Positions 33,065-41,753 are shown, numbered from the stretch's first letter. The stretch is 64,000 nt of DNA from Myxococcales bacterium (GCA_016717005.1 JADJUF010000001.1:682001-746000); one strand, 5' to 3'. Made by a program: numbers and translations. The notes: generated by a model not told the origin, from the sequence alone.

Positions 33065-34066
33065 TCACGCGGCGTGGCGACGCTCGCCGTCGGCCGCGCG
33101 CCCGCGCAGGCCGTGGCGCACGCGATGGTCCGCCTGCACCGCCCGCAGCGCCGCCGCCAGCGCCGCGGCCGACGCCGGCCGGTCGGCCGGATCCTTCTCG
33201 AGGCACGTCAGGGCGATCGCGGCCACGTCGGGGTCGGCGTGCGCCGGCAGCGGCCGCGGCGGATCGGCGACGATCGCCAGCAGGTCGTCGCGGACCGAGG
33301 CGCCGCCGGCGAACGGCAGCTCGGCGCACAGCATCTCGTAGACCAGCACGCCCAGCGCCCAGACGTCGGTGCGCTCGTCGATCCGGTCGACCGCGACCTG
33401 CTCGGGCGCCATCGTGCGCGGCGTGCCGCACATGCCGATCGCCAGCGCGTCGGGATCGTCGGCCTCGGGGTCGAGCGCCTGGGCGATGCCGAAGTCGATC
33501 AGCTTGGGGACCAGGCGGCGCTCGTGCCGCGCCAGCACCACGTTCTCGGCCTTGATGTCGCGGTGGACGTAGCCCGCGGCGTGGATCGCCGCGGCCGCGT
33601 CGGCCAGCACGATCGCGGTGTCGAGGCACTGCGACGTCATCAGCGGCCCGCGCCGGAGCCGCTGCGCCAGGGTCTCGCCCGCGGCGAGCTCCATCACGTA
33701 GTACGGCCGGCCGGCCGGATCGGTCCCGAAGTCGTAGACGTCGAGCAGGTTGGCGTGGCGGATCGAGCCCGCGATGCGGGCCTCGCGCAGGAACAGCGCG
33801 CGCGCGGTCTGGTGCTGCGCCAGCGCCGGCAGCAGCCGCTTGATCGCGACCCGGCGCCCCATGACCGTGTGCTCGGCCAGGTACACGCGGGCCATGCCGC
33901 CCTCGCCGAGCAGCGCCAGCACGCGGTACGGACCGATCGCCTCGCTCGGCGGCCGCGCCGGCGGCCGGGTGTGGGCGCGCCCGTGGTGCCGCGCAAACGC
34001 TCTCGTGGGTTGATCGGCCGGGCCGCTGCAGCCGGTCCAGGTCGCCGTCGAAGATCGCAGGTCCAT
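33065..34066 (-). CDS. Ser/Thr protein kinase, compact single-domain form
   Basis: A 333-residue soluble kinase. The glycine loop LLGEGGMARVYLAEH is near residue 50, the ATP-binding Lys in RRVAIKRLLP, the catalytic loop YVHRDIKAENVVL near 160, the metal-binding LIDFGIAQ, and a P+1/APE-like TPRTMAPEQVAVDRIDERTDVWALG. The N-terminal ~45 residues are unstructured, and there is no transmembrane segment or sensory tail. The ATG at 34066 is preferred for its GGGGG site; an upstream in-frame ATG (34096) exists. It is separated by about 90 bases from a membrane-protein gene on the same strand. Confidence 0.9.
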   Translation of the reverse strand: MDLRSSTATWTGCSGPADQPTRAFARHHGRAHTRPPARPPSEAIGPYRVLALLGEGGMARVYLAEHTVMGRRVAIKRLLPALAQHQTARALFLREARIAGSIRHANLLDVYDFGTDPAGRPYYVMELAAGETLAQRLRRGPLMTSQCLDTAIVLADAAAAIHAAGYVHRDIKAENVVLARHERRLVPKLIDFGIAQALDPEADDPDALAIGMCGTPRTMAPEQVAVDRIDERTDVWALGVLVYEMLCAELPFAGGASVRDDLLAIVADPPRPLPAHADPDVAAIALTCLEKDPADRPASAAALAAALRAVQADHRVRHGLRGRAADGERRHAA

Positions 34067-34157
34067 GGAGGCCCCCTCGCACCGCCAAGGAACCATCGCC
34101 GCCGAGGACGGGCAACTTTCTTGGCTGTCGCACGCGCACCCACCGCCGACGACATCG

Positions 34158-34718
34158 CTACCCGCGCGCGCGCCGCCACAGCCGCGCGAGCACGCGCTCG
34201 ACCGCGACCATCGCCACGAAGCACAAGAGGCTGTTGGCGATCAGGTACGCGGCCCGCGACGAGAACACCGCGGCCATCGCGGGGTAGACCGTGTGGGTCG
34301 TGTTGACGTTGTGGGCCGGATCGGTGAGCGGATGGACCGCGATCATCGCGGCGATGATGAACCCCCACGCCGGGACCGCCACCGGCCCGGGCCACGCCCG
34401 CCGCGTCAACCAGCCGCCGCCGAGCACGACCGGCCCGACGTGGGCGGCGATCGACGACGGCAGGATCGTGCCGGTGACGACGACGTCGATCAGCCACACC
34501 GGCACGCCGAACGCGAGGTGGAACACGAGCGCGCCCGCCACCACCCGCGGCCAGCCGGCGATCAGGCCGACCACCATCGCCGACGTGGCGACGTGGCACA
34601 GCGCCAGCATCTCGTCGTAGTGCCCGGGCCCCAGCGACCACGCGCGCGCGGCCAGCGCCGAGATCAGCAGCGCCGCCGCGATCAGCCGCGGCGCCACGGG
34701 GTGCTGCTCGTCCGGCAC
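34158..34718 (-). CDS. integral membrane protein of unknown function
   Basis: A 186-residue protein with about five hydrophobic helices (for example LALCHVATSAMVVGLIAGWP and VAVPAWGFIIAAMIAVHPL). HVATSAMVVG and the conserved-looking FHLAFGVPVWLIDVVVTG segment contain histidines inside membrane helices, but I cannot assign a family. It ends with a basic cytoplasmic tail LARLWRRARG. It is divergent from the aminotransferase at 34796 across about 75 bases. Confidence 0.7.
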   Translation of the reverse strand: MPDEQHPVAPRLIAAALLISALAARAWSLGPGHYDEMLALCHVATSAMVVGLIAGWPRVVAGALVFHLAFGVPVWLIDVVVTGTILPSSIAAHVGPVVLGGGWLTRRAWPGPVAVPAWGFIIAAMIAVHPLTDPAHNVNTTHTVYPAMAAVFSSRAAYLIANSLLCFVAMVAVERVLARLWRRARG

Positions 34719-34795
34719 CGCCCGACTCTACAGCGCCGATGGCATTTCCGCGCCGGTGGCTGGACGTCACCCGGGCGCGCGTGGTGCCGTCATCC

Positions 34796-36100
34796 ATGCC
34801 CGAGTCGGCCAGCGAGATCTTCCGCGACGGGTTCGGTGAGTTCCGGGAGTTCGTCAACCCGCTGATCGCCGAGCGCGCCCGCCTGGCCCGCGAGCCGATC
34901 CAGTTCGTCGCGGTCAAGGACGGCGTCCTGCACGACCGCGACGACCAGGCCTACGAGGACTTCCACGGCACCCAGATGCTGGGCCACCGCAACCGCGTCG
35001 TCGCCGACGCGATCCGCGGTTTCCTCGACAGCGATCGCCCCAACTGGTTCCCGTCGCGCGTGAACCCGTGGGCCGGACGCCTGGCGCGGCGGCTGTGCGA
35101 GCGCACCGGCTACTCGAACGCGTTCTTCGGCATGTCGGGCGCCGACGCGGTCGAGGCCGCGCTCAAGCTCGCGCGCGCCGCGACCGGCAAGCCGCGCATC
35201 ATCGCGCTGACCGGCGGCTACCACGGCTGCACGTTCGGCGCGGTGGCGATGATGCACGCCGGACCGCTGCGCGATCCGTTCGGTCCGCACCTGCCCGGGG
35301 TCGACAAGGTCGCCTTCGACGACGTCGCCGGCCTGACCGCGGCGATGGCGGCCGGCGACGTGTGCGCGGTCGTCGTCGAGCCGATCCAGGGCGAGGGCGG
35401 CGTGCGGGCGCTGTCGCCCGAGATGATCGCCGCCGCGTGCGCGCTGACGAGCCAGCACGGCGCGCTGCTGGTGGCCGACGAGGTCCAGACCGCGCTCGGG
35501 CGCTCGGGCCACTTCCTCGCCAGCGCCGGCTGGCCGCGCCAGCCCGACGTCGCGCTCCTGGCCAAGACCCTCGGCGGCGGGCTGGTCCCGATCTCGGTGA
35601 TGCTGACCCACCGCGCGATCTTCGAGCGCGCCTACGGCCAGAACTTCTTCATCGGCGAGTCGCACAACACCACGTTCGGCTACAACGGCCTGTCGTGCGT
35701 GGCCGCGCTCGCGACGCTCGACCTGCTCACCGACGAGCTGATCGCCGACGTCGCCCGCCGCGGCGTCGAGTTCCGCGCCCGGCTGACCGAGGCGCTGGCG
35801 ACCTGCCCGCTGTTCGTCGAGACCCGCGGCGCCGGCTTCATGATCGGCGTCCAGCTCCGGCAGCCGTCGCACCCGTGGCTGTCGTTCGAGCACTTCGGCA
35901 TGCCCGAGCTGGCGCACCTGCCGACGATCGGGCCGCTCCTGTGCTATCGCCTGTACCGACGCGGCTTCTTCGCGTTCGTGTGCGGCCACGACTGGAGCAT
36001 CCTGCGGCTGCAGCCCCGGTTCGACATCCCCGACGAGCGCCTCGCCGCGTTCGCCACCGCCTGCCGCGAGGAGCTCGACGTGCTCGATCAGCTGAGCTGA
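34796..36100 (+). CDS. class III (ornithine-type) PLP aminotransferase
   Basis: A 434-residue PLP enzyme. It has YEDFHGTQMLGHRNRVVADAI near the start, the phosphate loop NAFFGMSGADAVEAALKLAR near residue 120, the GGYHGCTFG motif, the pyridine-binding Asp in LLVADEVQTALGRSG and the Schiff-base Lys in LLAKTLGGGLVPIS at about residue 257. Overall it is closest in layout to acetylornithine/ornithine-type aminotransferases, but it ends with a less usual LLCYRLYRRGFFAFVCGHDWS segment. It converges on the nucleotidyltransferase gene with only 16 bases between stops, and it neighbours an AEP-transaminase-like gene, so it may act on the same lipid-headgroup intermediate. PLP phospho-lyases share this fold and cannot be excluded. 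Confidence 0.85.
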   Translation: MPESASEIFRDGFGEFREFVNPLIAERARLAREPIQFVAVKDGVLHDRDDQAYEDFHGTQMLGHRNRVVADAIRGFLDSDRPNWFPSRVNPWAGRLARRLCERTGYSNAFFGMSGADAVEAALKLARAATGKPRIIALTGGYHGCTFGAVAMMHAGPLRDPFGPHLPGVDKVAFDDVAGLTAAMAAGDVCAVVVEPIQGEGGVRALSPEMIAAACALTSQHGALLVADEVQTALGRSGHFLASAGWPRQPDVALLAKTLGGGLVPISVMLTHRAIFERAYGQNFFIGESHNTTFGYNGLSCVAALATLDLLTDELIADVARRGVEFRARLTEALATCPLFVETRGAGFMIGVQLRQPSHPWLSFEHFGMPELAHLPTIGPLLCYRLYRRGFFAFVCGHDWSILRLQPRFDIPDERLAAFATACREELDVLDQLS

Positions 36101-36116
36101 CCTCGCGGACGCGCGG

Positions 36117-36854
36117 TCACGCGCCGGCGCGCGCGGCCAGCAGGGCCTCGGCCCGGCGCAGATCGCTGGGGTCGTCGATCTCGATCGAGCCGCAGTCGGC
36201 GACGTCGACCGCGTAGAACTCGGCCGCGCCGGTCGAGGCCAGGCGGTGGTACGAGTGGTCGTAGTACTCGTGGGTGATGCCCTCGGCCACGAACCGATCG
36301 TAGTCGTCGAACACCAGGCGTCCGACCTCGGCGCTCAGCATCGCGACGCCGACGTACTCGCCGATCGAGGCCTTGGGATCGAGCGTCTTCGACAGCGCCG
36401 TCACCCGCAGCTCGGCGTCGACGATCGCCTTCATGGCCTCGTCGTCGGGCTCGGGCTTGATCTCGATCGCCAGCGCCGCCGGCCGGTCGGCGGCGATCAG
36501 CCGCGGGATGACCTGCTCGTCGAACAGCACGTCGCCCTCGAGCTGGATGAACGGCGAGCCGATCAGCACCTCGCGCGCGACCGCGAGCGAGTTCCAGCTG
36601 TTCCAGTCGAACCAGTGCGGGTTGAAGACCAGCTTGCAGCGCAGGCCCTCGGCCCGCATCAGCGCCTCGACCATGTCCTCGCGGTAGCCGGTGACGATGA
36701 CGACGTCGCGATCGGGGATGCCGGCCTGCGCGAGCCGCTCGAGGGTCCGCAAGATCAACGGCCGGCCGGCCACCTGCACCATCGGCTTGGGACAGTTGTC
36801 GGTCAGCGGCGCCAGGCGCGTACCTCGTCCGGCGGCCAAGATCACGGCTTTCAT
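36117..36854 (-). CDS. nucleotidyltransferase (LicC/PntC-type, NTP:headgroup)
   Basis: A 245-residue nucleotidyltransferase with the pyrophosphorylase motif AVILAAGRGTRLAPLTDNCP followed by KPMVQVAGRPLI at the N-terminus. VIVTGYREDMVEAL and NPHWFDWNSWNSL follow. The FIQLEGDVLFDE strand carries the metal-binding Asp, and the end YAVDVADCGSIEIDDPSDL matches the LicC-type/choline- or AEP-cytidylyltransferase pattern. The expected product is a CDP-activated small alcohol, amine or phosphonate. The ATG at 36854 directly precedes KAVILAAG; a GTG eight codons earlier is also in frame. The next genes on this strand are an AEP-transaminase-like enzyme and a CDP-alcohol phosphotransferase, which fit a CDP-headgroup route. 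Confidence 0.85.
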   Translation of the reverse strand: MKAVILAAGRGTRLAPLTDNCPKPMVQVAGRPLILRTLERLAQAGIPDRDVVIVTGYREDMVEALMRAEGLRCKLVFNPHWFDWNSWNSLAVAREVLIGSPFIQLEGDVLFDEQVIPRLIAADRPAALAIEIKPEPDDEAMKAIVDAELRVTALSKTLDPKASIGEYVGVAMLSAEVGRLVFDDYDRFVAEGITHEYYDHSYHRLASTGAAEFYAVDVADCGSIEIDDPSDLRRAEALLAARAGA

Positions 36855-36959
36855 CGCGACGACATTGCCCGGTCGCACCGGCGACGGTCAAGTCGCGCGA
36901 TCGTCGCCGCGCGCGGGCTCGCCGACGAACCGCGATCAGCGGCGGCGCACGTCCCGTCG

Positions 36960-37278
36960 CTGCCGGCGGGTCCAGGGCCGCGCGGCGGCGCGCGACCGAC
37001 GCCAGCTCGCCCAGCGCGGTGGCCGGTCAGGACCGCGAGGCCGCGCGGCGACGCGCGACCGGCGCCAGCTCGCCCAGCGCCGTGGCGGGTCAGGACCGCG
37101 CGGCGGCGCGGCGGCGCGCGACCGGCGCCAGCTCGCCCAGCGCCGTGGCCGGTCAGGACCGCGAGGCCGCGCGTCGGCTTGCGACCGGCGCCAGCGCGCC
37201 CAGCACGGTGGCGGGTCAGGACCGCGAGGCGGCGCGGCGGCGCGCGACCGGCGCCAGCTCGCCCAGCACGGTCGCGAA
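36960..37278 (-). repeat. 63-bp tandem repeat duplicating the 3' end of the AEP-transaminase-like gene
   Basis: The motif ggtcaggaccgcg recurs at 37025, 37088, 37151 and 37214, exactly 63 bases apart, with a diverged fifth unit upstream at about 36965. On the minus strand each unit reads the last codons of the transaminase (a LGELAPVARRRAASRS-like sequence), then the stop TGA, then the next copy. The first unit is the gene's real end (stop at 37216); the others trail behind it. The period is 21 codons. The 361-base gap to the nucleotidyltransferase is mostly this array. Confidence 0.9.
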
Positions 37279-38427
37279 GCAGCGCAGGAACCGATCGAGG
37301 GTCTCGCTCGACAGGATCCCCATGTTGGCGACCTGGAAGTAGCTGCCCTGCATCGGCGCCTTGCAGTCGTAGATGACGAAGCCGTGGGCCCGCATCGCGC
37401 CGTCGAGATCGGCGAACGTGAGCTCGTCGGGCAGGCTGACCGTCACGACGCTGTGCGACTCGTGGCCGGTGTGCGTGAACGCGCGCAGCCCCATGGCCGC
37501 GAACGCCTCGCGCAGCGTGCGGTTGCGGGTCGCGTACATCGCGAGGCGGGCCTCGTGGCCGTCCTCGAGGAACTCGTCGACCGCGGCCTCGAGGCCGTAG
37601 ACCAGCCCGACCGCCGGGGTGAACGGCGTCTGCGAGCTGTCGTTGAGGTACTTCTTGTAGCGGCGCAGGTCGAGGTAGAACGACCGCGGCTTGATGCCCG
37701 CGGACTTGGTCCACGCCCGCGGCGCCACCGACACGAACGCTAGCCCGGCGGCGCCGTGCAGGCACTTGTTGGCCGACGACCAGCACACGTCGACGTGATC
37801 GCGCACGACGTCGAGATCCTCGGCGCCGAGCGACGACACCGCGTCGACCAGGAGCAGCTTGTCGTGGTGGTGGCAGATCGCGCCGATCGCGGCGACCGGG
37901 TTGAGCAGGCCGACCGAGGTCTCGTGGTGGACGAGCACGACCACCTCGATCTCGGGGTGCGCGACGAACGCGGCCTCGACGTCGGCGGCCAGGACCACCT
38001 CGCCGTAGCCGTAGCGGACGTGGACGAGGTTGAGCTCGTGGAGCCGGCAGATCTCGGCGATGCGCTCACCGAACGCGCCGTTGTCGAGCACGAGCACCTT
38101 CTTGTCCGCGGGGACGAAGCTGGCGATCGAGGCCTCCATCGCGGAGGTGCCCGAGCCGGTCAGGACCAGCACGTCGTGCTCGAACTCGTCGGCGGGCTGC
38201 GACGGGCTGAACACCCGGCCGAGCTTGGTGACCAGCCGGCCGAAGTCGATGCCGAACTCCGACGTGCGGTGGCAGACGTCGTGGTGGATGACCGCCGCCT
38301 TGACGCGGCTCGACGTGTTGCACGGCCCTGGGTTCAGCAGCGTATGCCCGCTGGACGAGAAGGTCTCCGCGAACGGCTGGTTGACGCTACGGAGCCTGGT
38401 CACGGGCGGGGTGGCTGCAATCGACAC
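37216..38427 (-). CDS. 2-aminoethylphosphonate transaminase-like class V aminotransferase
   Basis: A 403-residue PLP enzyme of the PhnW/serine-pyruvate branch. Near the start is LLNPGPCNTSSRVKAAVIHH and then DVCHRTSEF, which matches the NPGP..T..V..A....D.CHR pattern of AEP transaminases and of the transaminase half of PntC. TGSGTSAMEAS holds the phosphate site, LLVDAVSSLGAE the pyridine Asp, and CWSSANKCLHG the Schiff-base Lys221; it ends QGSYFQVANMG. In vivo it should interconvert AEP or a related omega-amine with an aldehyde. No phosphoenolpyruvate mutase or decarboxylase is in the window, so the substrate is not proven. GTG 38427 is used as start. Its 3' end is the first unit of the 63-bp repeat array. 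Confidence 0.82.
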   Translation of the reverse strand: MSIAATPPVTRLRSVNQPFAETFSSSGHTLLNPGPCNTSSRVKAAVIHHDVCHRTSEFGIDFGRLVTKLGRVFSPSQPADEFEHDVLVLTGSGTSAMEASIASFVPADKKVLVLDNGAFGERIAEICRLHELNLVHVRYGYGEVVLAADVEAAFVAHPEIEVVVLVHHETSVGLLNPVAAIGAICHHHDKLLLVDAVSSLGAEDLDVVRDHVDVCWSSANKCLHGAAGLAFVSVAPRAWTKSAGIKPRSFYLDLRRYKKYLNDSSQTPFTPAVGLVYGLEAAVDEFLEDGHEARLAMYATRNRTLREAFAAMGLRAFTHTGHESHSVVTVSLPDELTFADLDGAMRAHGFVIYDCKAPMQGSYFQVANMGILSSETLDRFLRCFATVLGELAPVARRRAASRS

Positions 38428-38590
38428 GCCCCCCGATCGAGGGGATCGTCAGGCGCACAACCTACCGAGATCACGTACCCGTCGCGACCACTCCGACGAA
38501 CATCTGTCACACGGCTGTTCACTCTTCGACACCTGCGCACTGAACCGGCGAGCAGCCGCGAGGTGAATCGGACTCATTCTGTCGCGCCGG

Positions 38591-38720
38591 GCCTCAGCCT
38601 TCGGCCCGGGCCTTCGGCCGCAGTTTGGGGCTCGCGCCCCAGCCCCGGACCTCAGGCCGCCGCCCCGGGCTCGCGCCCCAGCTCCGGCTCTCAGGCCGCA
38701 GCCCGGGCCTCGCGCCGCAT
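38591..38720 (-). repeat. about 40-bp units duplicating the 3' end of the CDP-alcohol phosphotransferase gene
   Basis: Two and a half diverged units share the core tcaggccg, ctcgcgcc and agc(t/c)ccgg. On the minus strand they read REARAAA-stop, then an Arg/Gly/Ala-rich read-through and a second TGA. The first copy is the true end of the gene at 38691. The third copy is degenerate (38591-38640) with added ccttcggcc motifs. This repeats the pattern seen at 36960-37278. Confidence 0.6.
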
Positions 38721-39911
38721 GCGGACGATCTTGAAGTGGGTCGGGATCACGATGATGACCGTGACCACCGCACCCGCGGCCAGGCCGACCGCGAGGATCT
38801 CCGGCAGGTTGACCAGCGCCAGCACCAGCGCGGCCGCGTCGATGAAGTCACGGCGCACGATCTGGCTGGCCCAGTCGGCGATGACCCGGCCGATCGAGCG
38901 CTGCGTGGTCTCGCCCTGGCCGGGGCCGATGCCCAGGACGTTGGTGTAGTCCTGGTTGTTCGACGACTTGATGACGAAGATGCAGTACCAGTAGATCAGG
39001 CCGAGCGTGAGCAAGGTCGCGCCGATGACGGCGCCGGTGATCGCGTGGATGGGCAGGTCGGGGTAGCGCGGCGCGATGTGCATCCCGACCGCGAGGATCA
39101 GCGCCAGCCGCGACATGTCGTCGCCGATGGCGTCGAGCCAGCCGCCCAGGGTCGAGCCCTCGAGCCGCAGGCGCGCGACCTCGCCGTCGTTGCAGTCGAT
39201 GATCCCGCCGGCGACCAGCATCGCCATGCCGATCACGTGGCTCTGCCAGTCGGCGCGGGTGCCGATGACGCAGCCGACGATCGACAGCGCCGTCGACAGC
39301 ACGGTGATCATGTTGGGCGACAACGGCGTGCGCAGGAACATCCGCGTCAGCGGCTTGGAGATGACCCGGTAGAAGTAGACCGTCAGGAACGAGTCGAGCT
39401 TCTTGTTGACGAGCTCCCACTGCCACGCGTCGGCGCCGCGCAGATCGTCCTTGGTCCGGCCCGGGTGCCGGGCGCGATCGTTGACCTCGACCTGCTCGGC
39501 CGTGGCCGCCAGGGTCGTGGCGATCGTCACGCCGCGATCGTCGAGGTCGGCGGTCAGCGCGTCCCAGACCGCGGTGGCCTCGGCGCCGTCGGCGCGCAGC
39601 GCCGAGACGTAGGCGCCGGCGCGGTAGGCCAGGCGGGTGCCGGGCTCGGTCAGGCGCAGCGGATCGATCAGCTGCGCGGCGACGACGTGGTCGCTGGCGT
39701 CGAGCACGACCAGCGGCGCGTCGGCGGCCGCGGCGCGGGCGCGGGCGAGGTCCGCGGCGGCGCGCACGACGTGGACGCGGTCGGCGGGGACGCCGGCGCG
39801 CACGGCGACGCGGCGGCCGCGCTCGGCCAGGGTCAGGCCGGTGACGTAGTTGTCGGCCGCCGGGCCGAGGGCCAGCACGACGCAGATGGGGCTCGAGGTC
39901 GGGGCGGACAC
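38691..39911 (-). CDS. CDP-alcohol phosphotransferase with N-terminal nucleotidyltransferase-like domain
   Basis: A 406-residue protein. Residues 1-165 have an alternating alpha/beta pattern (LVVLDASDHVVAAQLIDPL) without a pyrophosphorylase loop; this resembles the inactive or specialised nucleotidyltransferase half of two-domain IPCT/DIPPS-type enzymes. Residues ~175-395 are the membrane catalytic domain with about six helices and the family motif in CNDGEVARLRLEGSTLGG and WLDAIGDD, containing all the metal-binding Asp residues. Such enzymes move a phospho-alcohol from a CDP-activated donor to an alcohol acceptor, making a phospholipid or polyol phosphate. Its position after the nucleotidyltransferase and transaminase genes suggests a dedicated lipid headgroup. 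Confidence 0.85.
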   Translation of the reverse strand: MSAPTSSPICVVLALGPAADNYVTGLTLAERGRRVAVRAGVPADRVHVVRAAADLARARAAAADAPLVVLDASDHVVAAQLIDPLRLTEPGTRLAYRAGAYVSALRADGAEATAVWDALTADLDDRGVTIATTLAATAEQVEVNDRARHPGRTKDDLRGADAWQWELVNKKLDSFLTVYFYRVISKPLTRMFLRTPLSPNMITVLSTALSIVGCVIGTRADWQSHVIGMAMLVAGGIIDCNDGEVARLRLEGSTLGGWLDAIGDDMSRLALILAVGMHIAPRYPDLPIHAITGAVIGATLLTLGLIYWYCIFVIKSSNNQDYTNVLGIGPGQGETTQRSIGRVIADWASQIVRRDFIDAAALVLALVNLPEILAVGLAAGAVVTVIIVIPTHFKIVRMRREARAAA

Positions 39912-39976
39912 GCGCCCACTGAGTAAACGATGGACGCGGCGGAGTCAAAGCCCGCGGCGGTCGGGCGTCGAAACCG

Positions 39977-41023
39977 TCACGTCCACCGGAACACCCGCAG
40001 GCCGAGCGCGAACGAGCCGACGCCCCACGCCGCCAGGATCGCGAGGTCGGGCCCGACCGCGACCAGGGACGCGCCCTCGGTCGTGACCGCGCGCAGGGCG
40101 TCGGCGAGCGCGGTCAGCGGCAGCGCGCGGATCAGCGGCTGCGCGGCGTCGGGGAACTGGGCCGACGCGAAGAACACGCCCGACGCGATCATCTGCGGCA
40201 GCAGGATCAGGTTGTTGAGCCCCTGGATGGTCTCGCCGCTGGCGGTGCGGCTCGCGGCCAGGATCGCCAGGCCCGCGCACGCGAGCGCGCCGACCGCGCC
40301 GACCACCGCGACCGCGCCCAGCGACCCGCGCACCTCGACGTCGAACGCCAGGCGCGCGAACCCCAGCATCACCGCGATCACCGCGCCCGCGAGGATCAGG
40401 TGGCCGAGCACCAGCGCCAGCAGGTAGCTGGCGCGCGGCATCGGCGTCGCCGCCAGGCGCTTGAGCTGCCGGCGCGCGCGCGCGTCGACGATCGGCGTGC
40501 CGACGCCCCACAGGCTGATCGACAGGAGCGTCATGCCGATCAGCCCCGGGATCAGGAAGTCGATGTAGCGCCCGCCCGGCTCGGTCACCAGCTCGTCGAC
40601 GGCCGCGTCCGCTGCCGCGCGATCGGCCGCGCGATCGAGCGCCGCCGCCACCGCGAGCCGCGCGAGGCGACCGTCCTGCCGGGTCGGATCGAACCGGTAC
40701 CGCACCGGCGCCCCCGGCCGGACCGTCACCGCCACCCGACCGGCGCGCAGCGCGGCCTCGGCCTCGGCCGGCCCGGCGACGATCGCGCGCACGCCCGGCG
40801 TCGCGCCCAGGACCGCGGCGACCTCGGCCGTGGCCGCCGGCTCGGCGCGCTCGATCGCCACGCGGATCGGCGCCGGCCCGCGGGCGCGGAACGCGACGCC
40901 CAGGACGATCGCCGTCACCATCGGGATCCCGAAGGTCCAGAACACGTCGACCGGCGCGCGCAGGTACACGCGCACGCGCACCAGGAACAGCTGCCACAGC
41001 GGGCTCGGCCGCCGGTCACTCAC
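39977..41023 (-). CDS. ABC-2 type exporter permease
   Basis: A 348-residue membrane protein. After an N-terminal helix (FWTFGIPMVTAIVLGVAF), a large periplasmic loop of about 120 residues is followed by five or six C-terminal helices including FLIPGLIGMTLLSISLWGVG, LALVLGHLILAGAVIAVML and LILLPQMIASGVFFASAQFP. This is the standard ABC-2/DrrB-like permease layout. It overlaps the ATPase gene by eight bases (41016-41023), so the two are translationally coupled. The substrate is unknown; drug, lipid or polysaccharide export is typical. Confidence 0.88.
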   Translation of the reverse strand: MSDRRPSPLWQLFLVRVRVYLRAPVDVFWTFGIPMVTAIVLGVAFRARGPAPIRVAIERAEPAATAEVAAVLGATPGVRAIVAGPAEAEAALRAGRVAVTVRPGAPVRYRFDPTRQDGRLARLAVAAALDRAADRAAADAAVDELVTEPGGRYIDFLIPGLIGMTLLSISLWGVGTPIVDARARRQLKRLAATPMPRASYLLALVLGHLILAGAVIAVMLGFARLAFDVEVRGSLGAVAVVGAVGALACAGLAILAASRTASGETIQGLNNLILLPQMIASGVFFASAQFPDAAQPLIRALPLTALADALRAVTTEGASLVAVGPDLAILAAWGVGSFALGLRVFRWT

Positions 41024-41753
41024 GCAGGCCTCGCCCGGTCATCGCCACGAACACGTCCTCGAGCGTGGCCTGGTGGCTGACCGGCGCCGCCGGCGCGCGC
41101 GCGATCAGCTCGGCCGGCGCCCCGGTCGCGATCACCTTGCCGTGATCGATGATCACCAGCTGATCGCACAGGCGCTCGGCCTCGTCCATGTAGTGGGTCG
41201 TCAAGAGCACCGTGCGCCCGCGGCGCTTGAAGCCGTCGACCAGCTCCCACAGCTGGCGCCGGGCCTGGGGATCGAGCCCCGCGGTCGGCTCGTCGAGGAA
41301 CAGCACCTCGGGATCGCCGACCAGCGCGCACGCCAGGGCCAGGCGCTGCCGCTGCCCGCCCGACAGCCGACCGGCCCAGGTCGCGCGCTGGTCGTCGAGC
41401 GCGACCTCGGCCAGCACCTCGGCCGGCGCGCGCCCGCGCCGGTAGAAGCTGCGGAACAAGGTCACGGTCTCGAGCACCGTGAGCCGATCGGCCAGGCGGG
41501 TCTCCTGGAGCGCGATGCCGATCCGCGCCCGCAGCGCGGCGGCGTCCCGGTCCCACCGCAGGCCCAGCACCTCGACCTCGCCGGCGGTCGCGGGCGCCAG
41601 GCCGCTCACGATCTCCATCGTCGAGGTCTTGCCGGCGCCGTTGGGCCCGAGCAGGCCGAAGCACGTGCCGCGGTCGACGTCGAGGTCGAGCCCGTCGACG
41701 GCGGTCACCGCGCCGTAGCGCTTGACCAGCCCGCGGCAACGGATCGCGCTCAT
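41016..41753 (-). CDS. ABC exporter ATP-binding protein
   Basis: A 245-residue DrrA-like ATPase. The Walker A motif GPNGAGKTS is near residue 36, the Q-loop follows in GIALQETRL, the signature LSGGQRQRLALACALVG near 140, the Walker B VLFLDEPTAGLDPQARRQLW and the switch His in TTHYMDEAERLC. It has no membrane part; the partner is the overlapping ABC-2 permease downstream. A 41-base gap separates it from the kinase-TPR gene upstream, so a shared transcript is possible. Confidence 0.92.
   Translation of the reverse strand: MSAIRCRGLVKRYGAVTAVDGLDLDVDRGTCFGLLGPNGAGKTSTMEIVSGLAPATAGEVEVLGLRWDRDAAALRARIGIALQETRLADRLTVLETVTLFRSFYRRGRAPAEVLAEVALDDQRATWAGRLSGGQRQRLALACALVGDPEVLFLDEPTAGLDPQARRQLWELVDGFKRRGRTVLLTTHYMDEAERLCDQLVIIDHGKVIATGAPAELIARAPAAPVSHQATLEDVFVAMTGRGLRE

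Noticed and set aside
37019..37342. Plus-strand protein with perfect 21-residue repeats
   Set aside because: It is the shadow of the 63-bp array that duplicates the transaminase 3' end on the minus strand.
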